64,000 nucleotides of DNA from Deinococcus hopiensis KR-140 (lineage in GTDB: Bacteria > Deinococcota > Deinococci > Deinococcales > Deinococcaceae): NCBI RefSeq assembly GCF_900176165.1, contig NZ_FWWU01000008.1:1-64000 (forward strand). Reading direction: 5' to 3'. Below the pieces are notes generated by a model. That model was not told where the DNA came from. It ran no database searches and saw nothing but the letters and a program-made list of their open reading frames with translations. Both the position numbers and the translations under genes were made by a program. Every line of letters begins with the position of its first letter. Position 1 is the stretch's first letter. Positions 1-8,370 of this stretch are shown here, piece by piece.

Positions 1-151
1 GGGAGAGGTTCATCTGGACCGATGGTATGGAGAGAAGTCGACATAATTTTCCGAACTGGCATTGGGAAGATACACGCTCCTTAAAGCGGTGTGCTGAAGT
101 CCTTGTCCTTTGAGGCCGATCACACCTGGCAGTAAGATACCGGGTGACTAC

Positions 152-952
152 TCAGCACGAGTTTGCTCTGTCCTGAGGAACCACCAATGCAGAACGAATA
201 GCCAACGCAACGTCCCATGGAAATGGGAGCGGCACCAGAGCTTCAGGTCGTTGCTGAACCACCTCGACCCGACGGGTTAATTCATATTCATTTGCCGTGC
301 TAGGGGTTCCAATTAAAGCATCCTCAATCCAGCAAGCGAGCTCAGGCGGCTCACACAACAACTCACCCCGAAGGAGAACCTTGTGTAAGAGGCCTTCTTT
401 TATTTGTATCTCAACGTAAATAGTATAATCCCATCCAATATTCGTGAACTCCCCTCGGTAATTTCCTTCAGGATGCGGAGAAGAACTGGGATTTGGGTAG
501 TAAGGATGCCCAGGAATAGGCAGTGATCCATTACCAATGTGAGTCTCATAGCGCAGAAACTCATTTTGATAAGCTTTTAGTATAGCAAGAAAGACTTTTA
601 TAGGTAGGATTACGACTGGATCGCTGGTAATACCATCGCTAGAGTCACTCCAAGAGTAGATCTCGATAAGATTATTATACAAGAATGCTCGCGCGGATTG
701 TGCATAAATACCTGATTGGCGCGAATTCAAGAGTTTTGCCATCAGATCCTCAAGCCAATTATCTTCATAACCGATTTGGCCTACAAAGCGTTCAATAGCT
801 AAGCATTCTCGCTCTTTCACGCGAAACGTAGGCTTCGATCTATCATACCCGATTTGATTATTAATCAAAATCTCTTCTTGAAAACATACAAAATAATATC
901 TGACGTCAAAATAATAGAAAACAAGATTGGATTCAGGGTTAGTAGATTTCAT
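152..952 (-). CDS. Hypothetical protein, AT-rich
   Basis: A 266-residue protein of unknown function. The frame stays open further upstream (to 1114), but that part lies inside the neighbouring IS66 element, so I take the ATG at 950-952 (protein begins MKSTNPESN). This is three bases outside the likely IS end, so the original N terminus may have been lost. I see no signal peptide or catalytic motif; the protein is rich in Tyr, Ile, Leu and acidic residues. Base composition is clearly more AT-rich than its neighbours, which suggests recent transfer. The look is that of a small soluble protein such as an immunity protein, but nothing in the sequence proves this. Confidence 0.5.
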   Translation of the reverse strand: MKSTNPESNLVFYYFDVRYYFVCFQEEILINNQIGYDRSKPTFRVKERECLAIERFVGQIGYEDNWLEDLMAKLLNSRQSGIYAQSARAFLYNNLIEIYSWSDSSDGITSDPVVILPIKVFLAILKAYQNEFLRYETHIGNGSLPIPGHPYYPNPSSSPHPEGNYRGEFTNIGWDYTIYVEIQIKEGLLHKVLLRGELLCEPPELACWIEDALIGTPSTANEYELTRRVEVVQQRPEALVPLPFPWDVALAIRSALVVPQDRANSC

Positions 953-954
953 TC

Positions 955-2340
955 GTAATATCTCAGCCCAAGAACGAGAATTGAGGAAAAAGGACGTCAT
1001 TACGGAATATGCTGACCAACCCGTTATAGGCACAGAGGCCTTGCTTCTGAAGCGTCGAGAGATAACTCCGAATGCGGCAGAAGTTCTTCCCTCCCGCAGC
1101 AGAACGAAAGCCACCAGAAATCTTGCGCTTCACGCACACCATTCGAATGTCTCGCTCGGCTTGATTGTTGTCGAACGGAACCCCGTCCTCCAAGAGGAAG
1201 CGTAACATCTTGTCTCGGTGTTTCTGACAGCGAAGCGCGAGGTTGCGCCCCGGGGACTGCTTCACCCGTCCCCGCTGCTTCGGAACCGGCTCCGCGGCGG
1301 GGTTGGTTTCCAACCCCGCTTCCACGAGGGCATCAAAGCGAACCAGGAACGCCGCTTTCTCGTCTGGTGTGAGGGTGCCTGCCTTGTGTTGATGGTAGAC
1401 CCCTTGGAGTGCGGTCCGCAGTTCCCCCGCCCAACCTTGCTCCAACTGTTCGTGGAGGAAACGCAACTCCCGGAGCAAGTGCGCGTTACACAGCGCGTAG
1501 CGGGCAGCAAGTTGGAAGTACGAGAGCCAGGCATCATGCATCAACACGCCGCGGTACCGGGGCAGGACCCCCAAGGCCTGGATGGCGACCGACCCGCGGT
1601 GCGGGTCGTGTCCGTAGAGGGTGAGCTGCTTGCTGCTGATGACGTGCACCCAGGCGAGTTTGCCCTTCACCGTACTGCCGGTCTCGTCCACATGCAGGAC
1701 GGGTTGTTCGAGCAAGGTTTCTTTCAGTCCAGCCTCAAACCCAGCCAATCGCTCTGTGGTGAGGTTGAGGTGCAGCGCGAGTGTCCCTTCACTGGGGCGC
1801 TGACCGCACAATGTTTGGAGCACGTCCCCCACCCGCTTAAAGGGAAGGAATTGGGCAACATTGAGATACACGGCTAGGCCCTGGAAGCGAGGGCCGTACT
1901 GCACTTGACCGCGCACGTCCCGTGGGAACGCCGCCTGTTGTCGGTGGTGACAGCGGGGGCACACCTTCACTTCGGCCTGGTACTCGGTCACGTGCAGCTG
2001 GACGTCCGGCAGGTCCATCACTTGCCTGGCCAGCAAGTCTTGCACTGCGACCTCGTTCCAATGCTGCCCACACGTACAGCTTCCCGTCACGGGCAGCACG
2101 ACCACCTCGTCGGGAGAAGGGCTCATCTTCAAGGTCGTTCCGGGGTGTCCCACTTGACCACCAGAAGAGCGAACGCCAGAGGGGCGTTCGCTCTTGGGCT
2201 TCTTCTTCCAGCCCTGGTCCTGGCTGGGGGGCTGATGGGACGTCTCGCTGGTCCGAGCCACCTGCGCTTCCAACTCGCGGATGCGCGCTTGGAGCCGTTC
2301 ACAGTTGGGGCAGGTCACGTCCGAGATGCTCTCACCTTAC
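955..2340 (-). mobile_element. IS66-family element with only tnpC (ISBst12-like)
   Basis: The element carries one transposase gene and no tnpA or tnpB, as in the ISBst12 subgroup of IS66. Both outer ends can be read as starting GTAA (955-958 on the plus strand; 2337-2340 on the minus strand), as is usual for IS66. The inner terminal repeats match only weakly. No 8-bp target duplication is visible, so the exact ends are uncertain, or one flank has been rearranged. Confidence 0.6.
963..2318 (-). CDS. tnpC: IS66-family transposase TnpC
   Basis: A 451-residue DDE transposase. It has an N-terminal coiled-coil leucine stretch (CERLQARIRELEAQV), a zinc-finger-like region with CTCGQ and CPRCHH, then the DDE_Tnp_IS66 core. 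Candidate acidic residues lie in LHVDETGS, in VLMHDAWLSYF and in FDNNQAERDIRM. The C terminus (RSYLSTLQKQG...) is typical of the IS66 C-terminal domain. The length is close to that of ISBst12-type TnpC and the frame is intact, so the enzyme may be functional. It is unrelated to the other transposases in the window. Confidence 0.9.
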   Translation of the reverse strand: MTCPNCERLQARIRELEAQVARTSETSHQPPSQDQGWKKKPKSERPSGVRSSGGQVGHPGTTLKMSPSPDEVVVLPVTGSCTCGQHWNEVAVQDLLARQVMDLPDVQLHVTEYQAEVKVCPRCHHRQQAAFPRDVRGQVQYGPRFQGLAVYLNVAQFLPFKRVGDVLQTLCGQRPSEGTLALHLNLTTERLAGFEAGLKETLLEQPVLHVDETGSTVKGKLAWVHVISSKQLTLYGHDPHRGSVAIQALGVLPRYRGVLMHDAWLSYFQLAARYALCNAHLLRELRFLHEQLEQGWAGELRTALQGVYHQHKAGTLTPDEKAAFLVRFDALVEAGLETNPAAEPVPKQRGRVKQSPGRNLALRCQKHRDKMLRFLLEDGVPFDNNQAERDIRMVCVKRKISGGFRSAAGGKNFCRIRSYLSTLQKQGLCAYNGLVSIFRNDVLFPQFSFLG

Positions 2341-2377
2341 CCCATCCCACCCGGGCGTGAGGGAGCTGCTGAGTAGT

Positions 2378-2499
2378 GGTACTCCGTTGGGTCTGGAACT
2401 GCTGGCGAAAAACACGGTGGATTCCCACTCTTTGTGTACCGCGCTGACCCCAGAAACAGGGGCGCCATCCATCAGGTTCCCGCCAGTCAACGGAGTACC
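2378..2499. repeat. 122-bp MITE-like element, copy 1
   Basis: A non-coding 122-bp unit with perfect 12-bp terminal inverted repeats (GGTACTCCGTTG ... CAACGGAGTACC), flanked by a 6-bp direct repeat AGTAGT (2372-2377 and 2500-2505). A second copy of exactly the same length lies at 58441-58562 with a different 6-bp duplication; by hand alignment the copies differ at about nine positions. Equal length, sharp ends and target duplications show it moves, presumably using a transposase encoded elsewhere. No element in the window shares its ends. Confidence 0.8.
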
Positions 2500-2505
2500 A
2501 GTAGT

Positions 2506-3175
2506 CACGATACCGGTTCTTTTTCAGGCGTCTGAAGCTGACGCCCGAGCCGCGGGCCAGTATTGTCACGGACCTGGAGCCGTACACTGCTGCACGGGGG
2601 AGGACCGCCGCTTGCCCTGGCGCAACAGTGACCGCGTGCTGCTGGAGGCGGCGGGCCGCAGTGTTCGGGCCGCCATCGTCCGCCGCGCTGTCTTGGATGC
2701 CGAACGGCAAACCGCACGGCAGGATGCCTTGACGGGGCTGCTCAACCGCCGGGCGTTCGATGAGGACCTGGCGCAGCACTGGGCGGCGGGAACGCCGTTC
2801 ACACTGGCCGGGATGGACCTGGACGGGTTCAAGGCGCTGAACGACACCGAGGGCCACACGCAAGGGGATAAGATTCTGCGGCTGTTCGGGCAGGGGTTAA
2901 TGTCGGAGGTGGACCACCGGGGGCAGATCTACCGACTGGGTGGAGATGAGTTCGTGCTGCTGCTCCCGGGGGAATGGGACGAGGAGGCCGTGTACGAGAT
3001 CACCGACATCGCCATTCTGAATGCCCGGCAAGGAACGGTAAGTTCGATTGGGACGAGCGTGGGGATGGCCCAGCGTGCGGAAGCGGAGAGCGCGGGTGGA
3101 GTCGTTGAGCTCGCAGATGCAAGGATGTACGAGGCCAAACGCCGACGCAAAGCCCTCAGGGTCAAGCCAGACTGA
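2506..3175 (+). pseudogene. GAF-GGDEF diguanylate cyclase remnant
   Basis: The downstream part encodes a good GGDEF domain: DALTGLLNRRAFDEDL, then DLDGFKALND and the RLGGDEFVLL signature, ending about 60 residues later. GGDEF domains make cyclic di-GMP from two GTP. Upstream (about 2520-2640) a different frame reads like the tail of a GAF domain (VTDLEPYTAAR), so the gene is shifted there, and the MITE at 2378-2499 marks the end of recognisable sequence. No convincing start codon precedes the GGDEF part. I read it as the C-terminal piece of a GAF-GGDEF protein; an internal start giving a bare GGDEF domain cannot be excluded. Confidence 0.7.
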
Positions 3176-3280
3176 AGAGAGCGCCCTCGTTTCTTTTCTC
3201 TCCCACCTCGCTTCGAAGACGCTGCATTCAAGCGGCCGTGAACGAGCCGCGCGCCGAAGTGTGGGAGGTAAAGTGCGCTG

Positions 3281-3970
3281 TTAGGAAGCCATCAGGGCCT
3301 GAGTGAGACTGCGCAGTTTGAAGCGGGCCATCGCCAGGTTGGCCTGATCTTTATCGAGGACCAGGTACATAAACAGCGTGTGCGTGGGGACAACATGGAG
3401 GATGTGGTACTGGTCCTGCAGGGTAATGAGGATGTCCTCGATGGATCCGGCAATGCCGAGAATCTCCATCGTCCGCATCTTGGCCTGGACAACTTCCGTG
3501 TTCCCCATGGCCGCTGCTTCCAAGTTGATACCGCTGCCCAGCATGCCCAAGGTTCGTCCACTCCCATAATCCACGAGTGCCGTGGCCACGGCACCATCAA
3601 TCGTGTGGAGGGCAGCCTCCAGGGTACCCTTGACGTTCGCCCGGTCCCGCTCCTGAAGGACACGCACTGCACGCGCCCCTGAAGGACCAGGCCCTGGGGT
3701 TGGCCGCTCGTCCTCATCCATGACTCCAGGTTCGATCTTCGCAACAGGGATGGAGGATGAGGAGGGCGGGCGAACCGTCCGTGACGGCTTTCGGCTCGTC
3801 TTGCCCTTCTGAGCAGCAGGACTGACTTTTTCGGGAAGAGGGATGGTCGTGACCGGAAATGAACCCGGCGTGACCGGAACGTCGGTCTCTCGAGGGGGTG
3901 TGGGGGATGAGGAGGAAAGTGGTGCCGCCCGAGTAGACTTGCGGTTTTGCTTGCTTTTCGGATTGGTCAT
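3281..3970 (-). CDS. Roadblock/LC7-domain protein
   Basis: A 229-residue protein. The first ~110 residues are low-complexity, rich in Pro, Ser, Thr and Lys, and probably disordered. The C-terminal ~120 residues form a Roadblock/LC7 domain (LHTIDGAVATALVDYGSGRT, GSIEDILITLQDQYHIL). Such domains dimerise and in bacteria often act as partners or GAPs of MglA-like small GTPases; no GTPase gene is nearby. I use the ATG at 3968-3970 because a GGGGGA Shine-Dalgarno-like box precedes it at good spacing; a TTG six codons upstream is the alternative. The gene stands alone. Confidence 0.75.
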   Translation of the reverse strand: MTNPKSKQNRKSTRAAPLSSSSPTPPRETDVPVTPGSFPVTTIPLPEKVSPAAQKGKTSRKPSRTVRPPSSSSIPVAKIEPGVMDEDERPTPGPGPSGARAVRVLQERDRANVKGTLEAALHTIDGAVATALVDYGSGRTLGMLGSGINLEAAAMGNTEVVQAKMRTMEILGIAGSIEDILITLQDQYHILHVVPTHTLFMYLVLDKDQANLAMARFKLRSLTQALMAS

Positions 3971-4220
3971 GAATGTCCCCCGCGACAAGGAAGGTCTTGG
4001 TCGACGGCTAGTTTGTAGACTCAGCGCACTGGTTCAGCAAGGGAAGGTTGTTTTCACCTCCTCTTGTTTCTGGTGCTTCCCATTGTGACTGATGTTCCTT
4101 TACAGCCTTATTGCGTATGTTTTGGATGCATAATTACAAATCTTAAGCCTAGAAGGACAAAAAAGACCTGAGCCACTGCTTCAAGAGACCCTGGGGCGCA
4201 GCGGCACACCTCCCGTTGGG

Positions 4221-4517
4221 ATGACGGAGGAAGACCTCATCACACTCGTGCTCAGCAGTGGAAACCCTCGCCTCCACGCCCCATTTGAGGAGTTGGTGTA
4301 CCGCTGGCTCACCGGGCCGCAGCTTCCCGAGCGGCGCAAACGCACGGTCCTGCGGCACCTCATCCGCCACGCCCGAACGTCAGAAGGCTCCATGAACAAC
4401 GCCACGCCCGACCCGATAACCCAGGCGATTGCGGACCTGCTGGAGAAGTCCGGCCACACCCCAGAGGAGGCCCTGACCCTCGCCAGGGAAGCAACCCAGC
4501 GGAGCCGCACGGAATAA
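4221..4517 (+). CDS. Small hypothetical protein
   Basis: A 98-residue protein, acidic and basic in patches, predicted to be mainly helical, with no motif I recognise. Coding character is good (GC-rich third positions), and an inverted repeat overlaps its stop codon. It lies just upstream of, and in the same direction as, the VbhA-Fic pair but has no obvious functional link with it. The Shine-Dalgarno sequence before the ATG is weak. Confidence 0.5.
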   Translation: MTEEDLITLVLSSGNPRLHAPFEELVYRWLTGPQLPERRKRTVLRHLIRHARTSEGSMNNATPDPITQAIADLLEKSGHTPEEALTLAREATQRSRTE

Positions 4518-4528
4518 AAACGCGGCTC
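4502..4528 (+). terminator. Inverted repeat, possible terminator
   Basis: GAGCCGC (4502-4508) pairs with GCGGCTC (4522-4528) around a 13-base loop that includes the stop codon of the 98-residue gene. A T-rich stretch (4535-4540) follows a few bases later. It could end transcription before the antitoxin promoter, but the T-run is set back, so the call is moderate. Confidence 0.4.
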
Positions 4529-4556
4529 ACACGTCTTTTTCCACTCTGCTCCGTGG

Positions 4557-4579
4557 TATACTGCGTCTTCAGAAGGGGG
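4557..4579 (+). promoter_or_regulatory. Likely antitoxin promoter -10 and RBS
   Basis: TATACT (4557-4562) is a strong -10 box. A purine-rich AAGGGGG ribosome site (about 4573-4579) sits at normal distance from the ATG at 4584. The -35 region (T-rich, about 4534-4540) is not clear. Confidence 0.5.
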
Positions 4580-4583
4580 CCTC

Positions 4584-4850
4584 ATGGCGAGCATCCAGGA
4601 TCAAGTTCAGAAGCGCGTGCAGGAGCTGACCGCCCAGGGCGAGCGTGAGCAGGCCGAGCGCCAGAAGCGTGCGAAGGTCGTGAAGTCCGTGCGCCGCTCG
4701 ATCCAGATTGAAGGCCGCGACCTCTCCCCCGCCACGCTGGCCCTGTTCGACCAGTTCATCGAGGGGAAGCTGACCCTCGCTCAGGTGAGCGACGGCATCA
4801 ACCAGCATTACCTGGGGTCTCCTGGGCGTGCGCTCGATTCAAGCACCTGA
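4584..4850 (+). CDS. vbhA-like: VbhA-like antitoxin of a Fic toxin
   Basis: An 88-residue protein. After a charged helix (residues 10-35) it has SIQIEG at residues 39-44. This fits the (S/T)xxxE(G/N) inhibitory motif of class I Fic antitoxins, whose glutamate (here E43) blocks ATP gamma-phosphate placement in the Fic active site. A second helical block with LFDQFIEGKLTLAQV follows, as in the VbhA family. The Fic toxin gene begins 95 bp downstream in the same direction. The last ~10 residues (GRALDSST) look unlike the rest. A terminator separates the two genes, so antitoxin mRNA can be made in excess over toxin mRNA. Confidence 0.8.
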   Translation: MASIQDQVQKRVQELTAQGEREQAERQKRAKVVKSVRRSIQIEGRDLSPATLALFDQFIEGKLTLAQVSDGINQHYLGSPGRALDSST

Positions 4851-4868
4851 AGCTCTACAAGGAGCAGA

Positions 4869-4895
4869 GGTCCAGCCATCGCTGGACCTTTTTTT
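4869..4895 (+). terminator. Rho-independent terminator between antitoxin and toxin
   Basis: GGTCCAGC CATC GCTGGACC (4869-4888) forms a perfect 8-bp stem with a 4-base loop, followed directly by seven T residues (4889-4895). It lies between the antitoxin stop and the toxin start, so it should end most antitoxin transcripts before the toxin gene. Confidence 0.85.
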
Positions 4896-4933
4896 GACGC
4901 CCAACATGGAATCTGCATTTCGGCCCCCCGTTC

Positions 4934-4945
4934 TAAACTGGCTGG
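4934..4945 (+). promoter_or_regulatory. Possible leaderless promoter of the Fic toxin
   Basis: TAAACT (4934-4939) fits the TANNNT -10 box, and the GTG start codon of the toxin follows after only six bases, leaving no room for a Shine-Dalgarno site. This is the leaderless-transcript spacing known in Deinococcus. No clear -35 is seen. Confidence 0.45.
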
Positions 4946-5875
4946 GTGAGCCAGAATGACCCTCTGTTCTATTACGACAACGGCACAGTGAGGAACATTC
5001 CAGGCTTGACGGATGAGCAGCGCCTCGGCGAGTTCGAGGATGCCCGGTCCGCGCTCCGGCTTGCGCAGATCAGGCTGGGGGAAGCGCCGGAAGCAACCCG
5101 AGGAAACTTTGACCTGGAGCATCTGAAAGCCATTCACCAGCACACTTTTCAGGATGTGTACGAGTGGGCGGGAAAGACGCGCGCCGAGGAGATGCAGATT
5201 GAGGGGCAGACCTTCAAGTCCGCGCCGATGCTCTACAAGGTGGACGGCTACCGGAGTCCTCCCTTCGTGCCTGCCCCGATGGTCGAGAGCGATCTGAAGC
5301 GGACCTTCCAGCAGTTGCAGGAACGCGACCACCTGCGGGGGCTCTCACGCGAGGAGTTTGCGAATCAGGCGGCCGACACCTTCGCCCGCATCAACAACGC
5401 CCACCCCTTCATGGAGGGCAACGGGCGGACCCAACGGGAGTTCATGACCCAGCTGGCGGAGCAGGCCGGGCACGAGCTGAATTTTGACGTGGTGAGCCAG
5501 GAGCGCATGACCATTGTGAGCGTCGAGTCGCGCATGGAAGACAACGGCGGGATGCGCCGCCTGTTTCAGGAGATCAGCGACCCGGACCGCGTGGCGCTGC
5601 TGGAGAAGGCCCAGGATTACCTCAGCCGTGAGAAGGTGGACTGGGACCGGGCCTATATCGCTACTGCCACCCCAGGCCGGGAGTACCAAGGGCAGGTGGG
5701 CCTCCACAGTTCGGAACTGGTCATCATCCGTGACCAGGGGGACATGCTGGTGGGTCAAACCCGTGATGTGCCCCCGGAGACCTTGAGGGCCGGAGCTGTG
5801 GTGCAGTTCACTGCGTCCGGTTACCCCAAAGGTGGAGCCGCGCCCCAGGTGCAGCGGGGAATGGATTACGAATAG
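4946..5875 (+). CDS. Fic-domain protein adenylyltransferase (toxin)
   Basis: A 309-residue Fic protein. The core motif HPFMEGNGRTQREF (from H153) matches HPFx(D/E)GNGRxxR, whose His is the catalytic base for transfer of AMP from ATP to a target hydroxyl. Upstream are the usual Fic features LKAIHQHTFQDVYEWAGKTR and the beta-hairpin flap region (KSAPM). The C-terminal ~80 residues (ATPGREYQGQVGLHSSELV...) resemble the OB-fold-like segment after the Fic domain in VbhT/Bep proteins; no BID secretion domain is present. With the VbhA-like gene before it, this is a class I Fic toxin. The start is GTG; a TAAACT box six bases upstream suggests a leaderless mRNA. The target is unknown. Confidence 0.9.
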   Translation: MSQNDPLFYYDNGTVRNIPGLTDEQRLGEFEDARSALRLAQIRLGEAPEATRGNFDLEHLKAIHQHTFQDVYEWAGKTRAEEMQIEGQTFKSAPMLYKVDGYRSPPFVPAPMVESDLKRTFQQLQERDHLRGLSREEFANQAADTFARINNAHPFMEGNGRTQREFMTQLAEQAGHELNFDVVSQERMTIVSVESRMEDNGGMRRLFQEISDPDRVALLEKAQDYLSREKVDWDRAYIATATPGREYQGQVGLHSSELVIIRDQGDMLVGQTRDVPPETLRAGAVVQFTASGYPKGGAAPQVQRGMDYE

Positions 5876-5881
5876 GGAGAC

Positions 5882-6580
<699 letters not shown>

Positions 6581-6629
6581 CGTCGAATTGAGGCCTTCTT
6601 TCCCTTCCGCCCGTCCTATCCTCGCGTGG

Positions 6630-7832
6630 ATGTCCTTTCTTGCGCCCCGCCTCTCTGCGGCCCTCCTCAGCCTCGCTCTCCTCTCCCCCGCCACCGCAGG
6701 AGGAGCGGAGGGAGCCGGCGTCGCGCGTCCCCTGATGCCCGATTTCGCGGCCACGCCACCCTGGCCCGTCGACTGTGACCCACCCATGAACCGGACGGAC
6801 GGGTGCCGCCTGCGGGTGGCCCTACCGGTTGGAATCCCTCTGCCCGCTCCGGGGGAGCTCAAGATCGTACCCGGAACCGACCGCCTGACTGTTCTGTACC
6901 GGCCGCCTGGCGCGGCGCGTGAAGTCACGATGTGCTGCGGCGTGTACCTTCCGCTGGCTCCCATTCCTGGCACTGGCGTCTGGGCCGTGACCGCGCAGAT
7001 CAAGGACCTCGCGCACGCCATCCTTTCCCTCAGGGTCGATGTTGCTGGCCTGCCCTCGCCCGCGCAGGCAAACACCGTCTGGCGAGGCCCTCAGGCACCG
7101 ACGGCCATTTCCCGCACGCGGGTCCTGAGCGGGAAGATCGACCGGTTCGTCCTGAAGTCCGGGAACAGCCTGGTCGGTACGCGCGAGATCACCGTCTACA
7201 CTCCACCGAACTGGACCAAGGCGGAACGCCTTCCGGCGGTCTACCTGGGAGACGGCGGGATGGTGCTGGGACTGGCGCGCTCCTTGGAGCCTGCCCTAGC
7301 GAAAGGAGGTGCCCCGCGCGTCATTCTGGTGGGCATCGAGAGCGCCAGACCGACGTACGGTGAGGCCTATACCCGGGAAGGGGATCTACGCGCCCAGGAG
7401 TATCTGGAAGGGTGGGAGGGTGGCCGGGCACGCTTTGAAGCCCATGAGCAGTTCGTTCTGACTGCGGTCCTGCCGCACGTGGAACGGGCGTACCACCTCT
7501 CGCCCAGCCCACAGGACCGGGTCGTGGGCGGAGCTTCCAATGGCGGAGCCTGGGCCATCAGCATGGCCGCCCGGCATCCGGACGTCTTCCGGGGCGTGCT
7601 GGCCATGAGTCCCAGCAATGCGGGCCTGCAGAACGCCCCTCATCCCGCCGCGCGTGTCTTTGCCTCGGGAGGCACGCTGGAGTTGCCCTTTCTGGAGGCC
7701 GCCCGTCAGTACACGGCCCTGGCGCGAGGGGCTGGGCGGCCCACACGCCTCGTGACTTTGGTCGGGGGACACGACGCGTTCCTGTGGGAAGAAATCTTTC
7801 CCGCTGGCGTCACTTTTACTCTCGAGCGCTGA
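6630..7832 (+). CDS. Secreted alpha/beta-hydrolase esterase (putative esterase family)
   Basis: A 400-residue protein from the ATG at 6630, which gives a clear signal peptide (MSFLAPRLSAALLSLALL...A). An N-terminal beta-rich region (~residues 30-165) precedes an Esterase-D/Fes-like catalytic domain. The nucleophile elbow is GGASNGG (Ser about 303), and a C-terminal GGHDAFLWEE supplies the likely catalytic His (about 381). Fes/IroE-type enzymes hydrolyse siderophore or acyl esters; the substrate here cannot be told. An upstream ATG at 6570 would put the start inside the IS end and spoil the signal peptide. The gene is enclosed by two pieces of one IS6 element and may have travelled with it. 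Confidence 0.75.
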   Translation: MSFLAPRLSAALLSLALLSPATAGGAEGAGVARPLMPDFAATPPWPVDCDPPMNRTDGCRLRVALPVGIPLPAPGELKIVPGTDRLTVLYRPPGAAREVTMCCGVYLPLAPIPGTGVWAVTAQIKDLAHAILSLRVDVAGLPSPAQANTVWRGPQAPTAISRTRVLSGKIDRFVLKSGNSLVGTREITVYTPPNWTKAERLPAVYLGDGGMVLGLARSLEPALAKGGAPRVILVGIESARPTYGEAYTREGDLRAQEYLEGWEGGRARFEAHEQFVLTAVLPHVERAYHLSPSPQDRVVGGASNGGAWAISMAARHPDVFRGVLAMSPSNAGLQNAPHPAARVFASGGTLELPFLEAARQYTALARGAGRPTRLVTLVGGHDAFLWEEIFPAGVTFTLER

Positions 7833-7855
7833 GCGGCAAGAACCCTGGAGGCACC

Positions 7856-8026
7856 CCGCGTCTCGAACCTTCACCGCCATATTCGAACGACCACCCCAGC
7901 TGCCCTGAGACGAAGCAACCAAACCACAGCACTGCTTCTCTGGCAAGAGGTATTGCAGCAGGCGGTTTGATTCTCAAACCGCCTGCGGAGCGACTCCGGC
8001 CCCCTTGAGGTTAAGTTGCCAGAACC
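7856..8026 (+). pseudogene. IS6-family transposase 3-prime end and right terminus
   Basis: The plus strand begins with sequence matching the inverse of 5882-5950 almost base for base, then continues the transposase C terminus (RRSNQTTALLLWQEVLQQAV, stop). A palindrome follows (GGCGGTTTGA...TCAAACCGCC, about 7963-7987), then the terminal TTAAGTTGCCAGAACC (8011-8026). This is exactly the tail missing from the element at 5882-6580, but in the opposite orientation. Confidence 0.75.
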
Positions 8027-8255
8027 CTCCTACGGTGAGTTCCGGAAAAAAACCGATACGCCTGATCTTGAGCTTGTCGCCCACAATCATGGGAGCTGTG
8101 AACTCCAAAATCGGAATGTGGAATGCAGCGGCGGGCTGATCCATACGGGGCTTGAGGACCAGACCTAGCGGCAACCCCAATTCTGCCAAGGTGGAGGCCA
8201 CTGCTGGGTCGGCAAGAGTGAGGTCAGGTAATGCGTAAGAAACAGAGGCCGGACC
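8027..8255 (-). pseudogene. Truncated gene fragment of unknown function
   Basis: An open minus-strand frame of about 75 codons runs from after a TGA (8256-8258) into the IS6 end at 8026, where the match to a natural protein seems to stop. It encodes hydrophobic and charged residues without a motif I know (includes FHIPILEFTAPMIVG). The coding look is moderate. I take it as a fragment left after IS insertion; it could also be chance. Confidence 0.3.
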
Positions 8256-8370
8256 TCAGACCTGCTGGAGAAAGTAGAGGACGTCCATACGCCGGGACGC
8301 ATCTGACACGGCCGGATCTAGTATTTATCTCAGGGTAAGTGCTTGAGCTGCCACATTGACGACCCTTGGC

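Noticed and set aside
1218..1877. 219-residue plus-strand open frame opposite the IS66 transposase
   Set aside because: It is antisense to a well-supported transposase, has no start signals and no motif.
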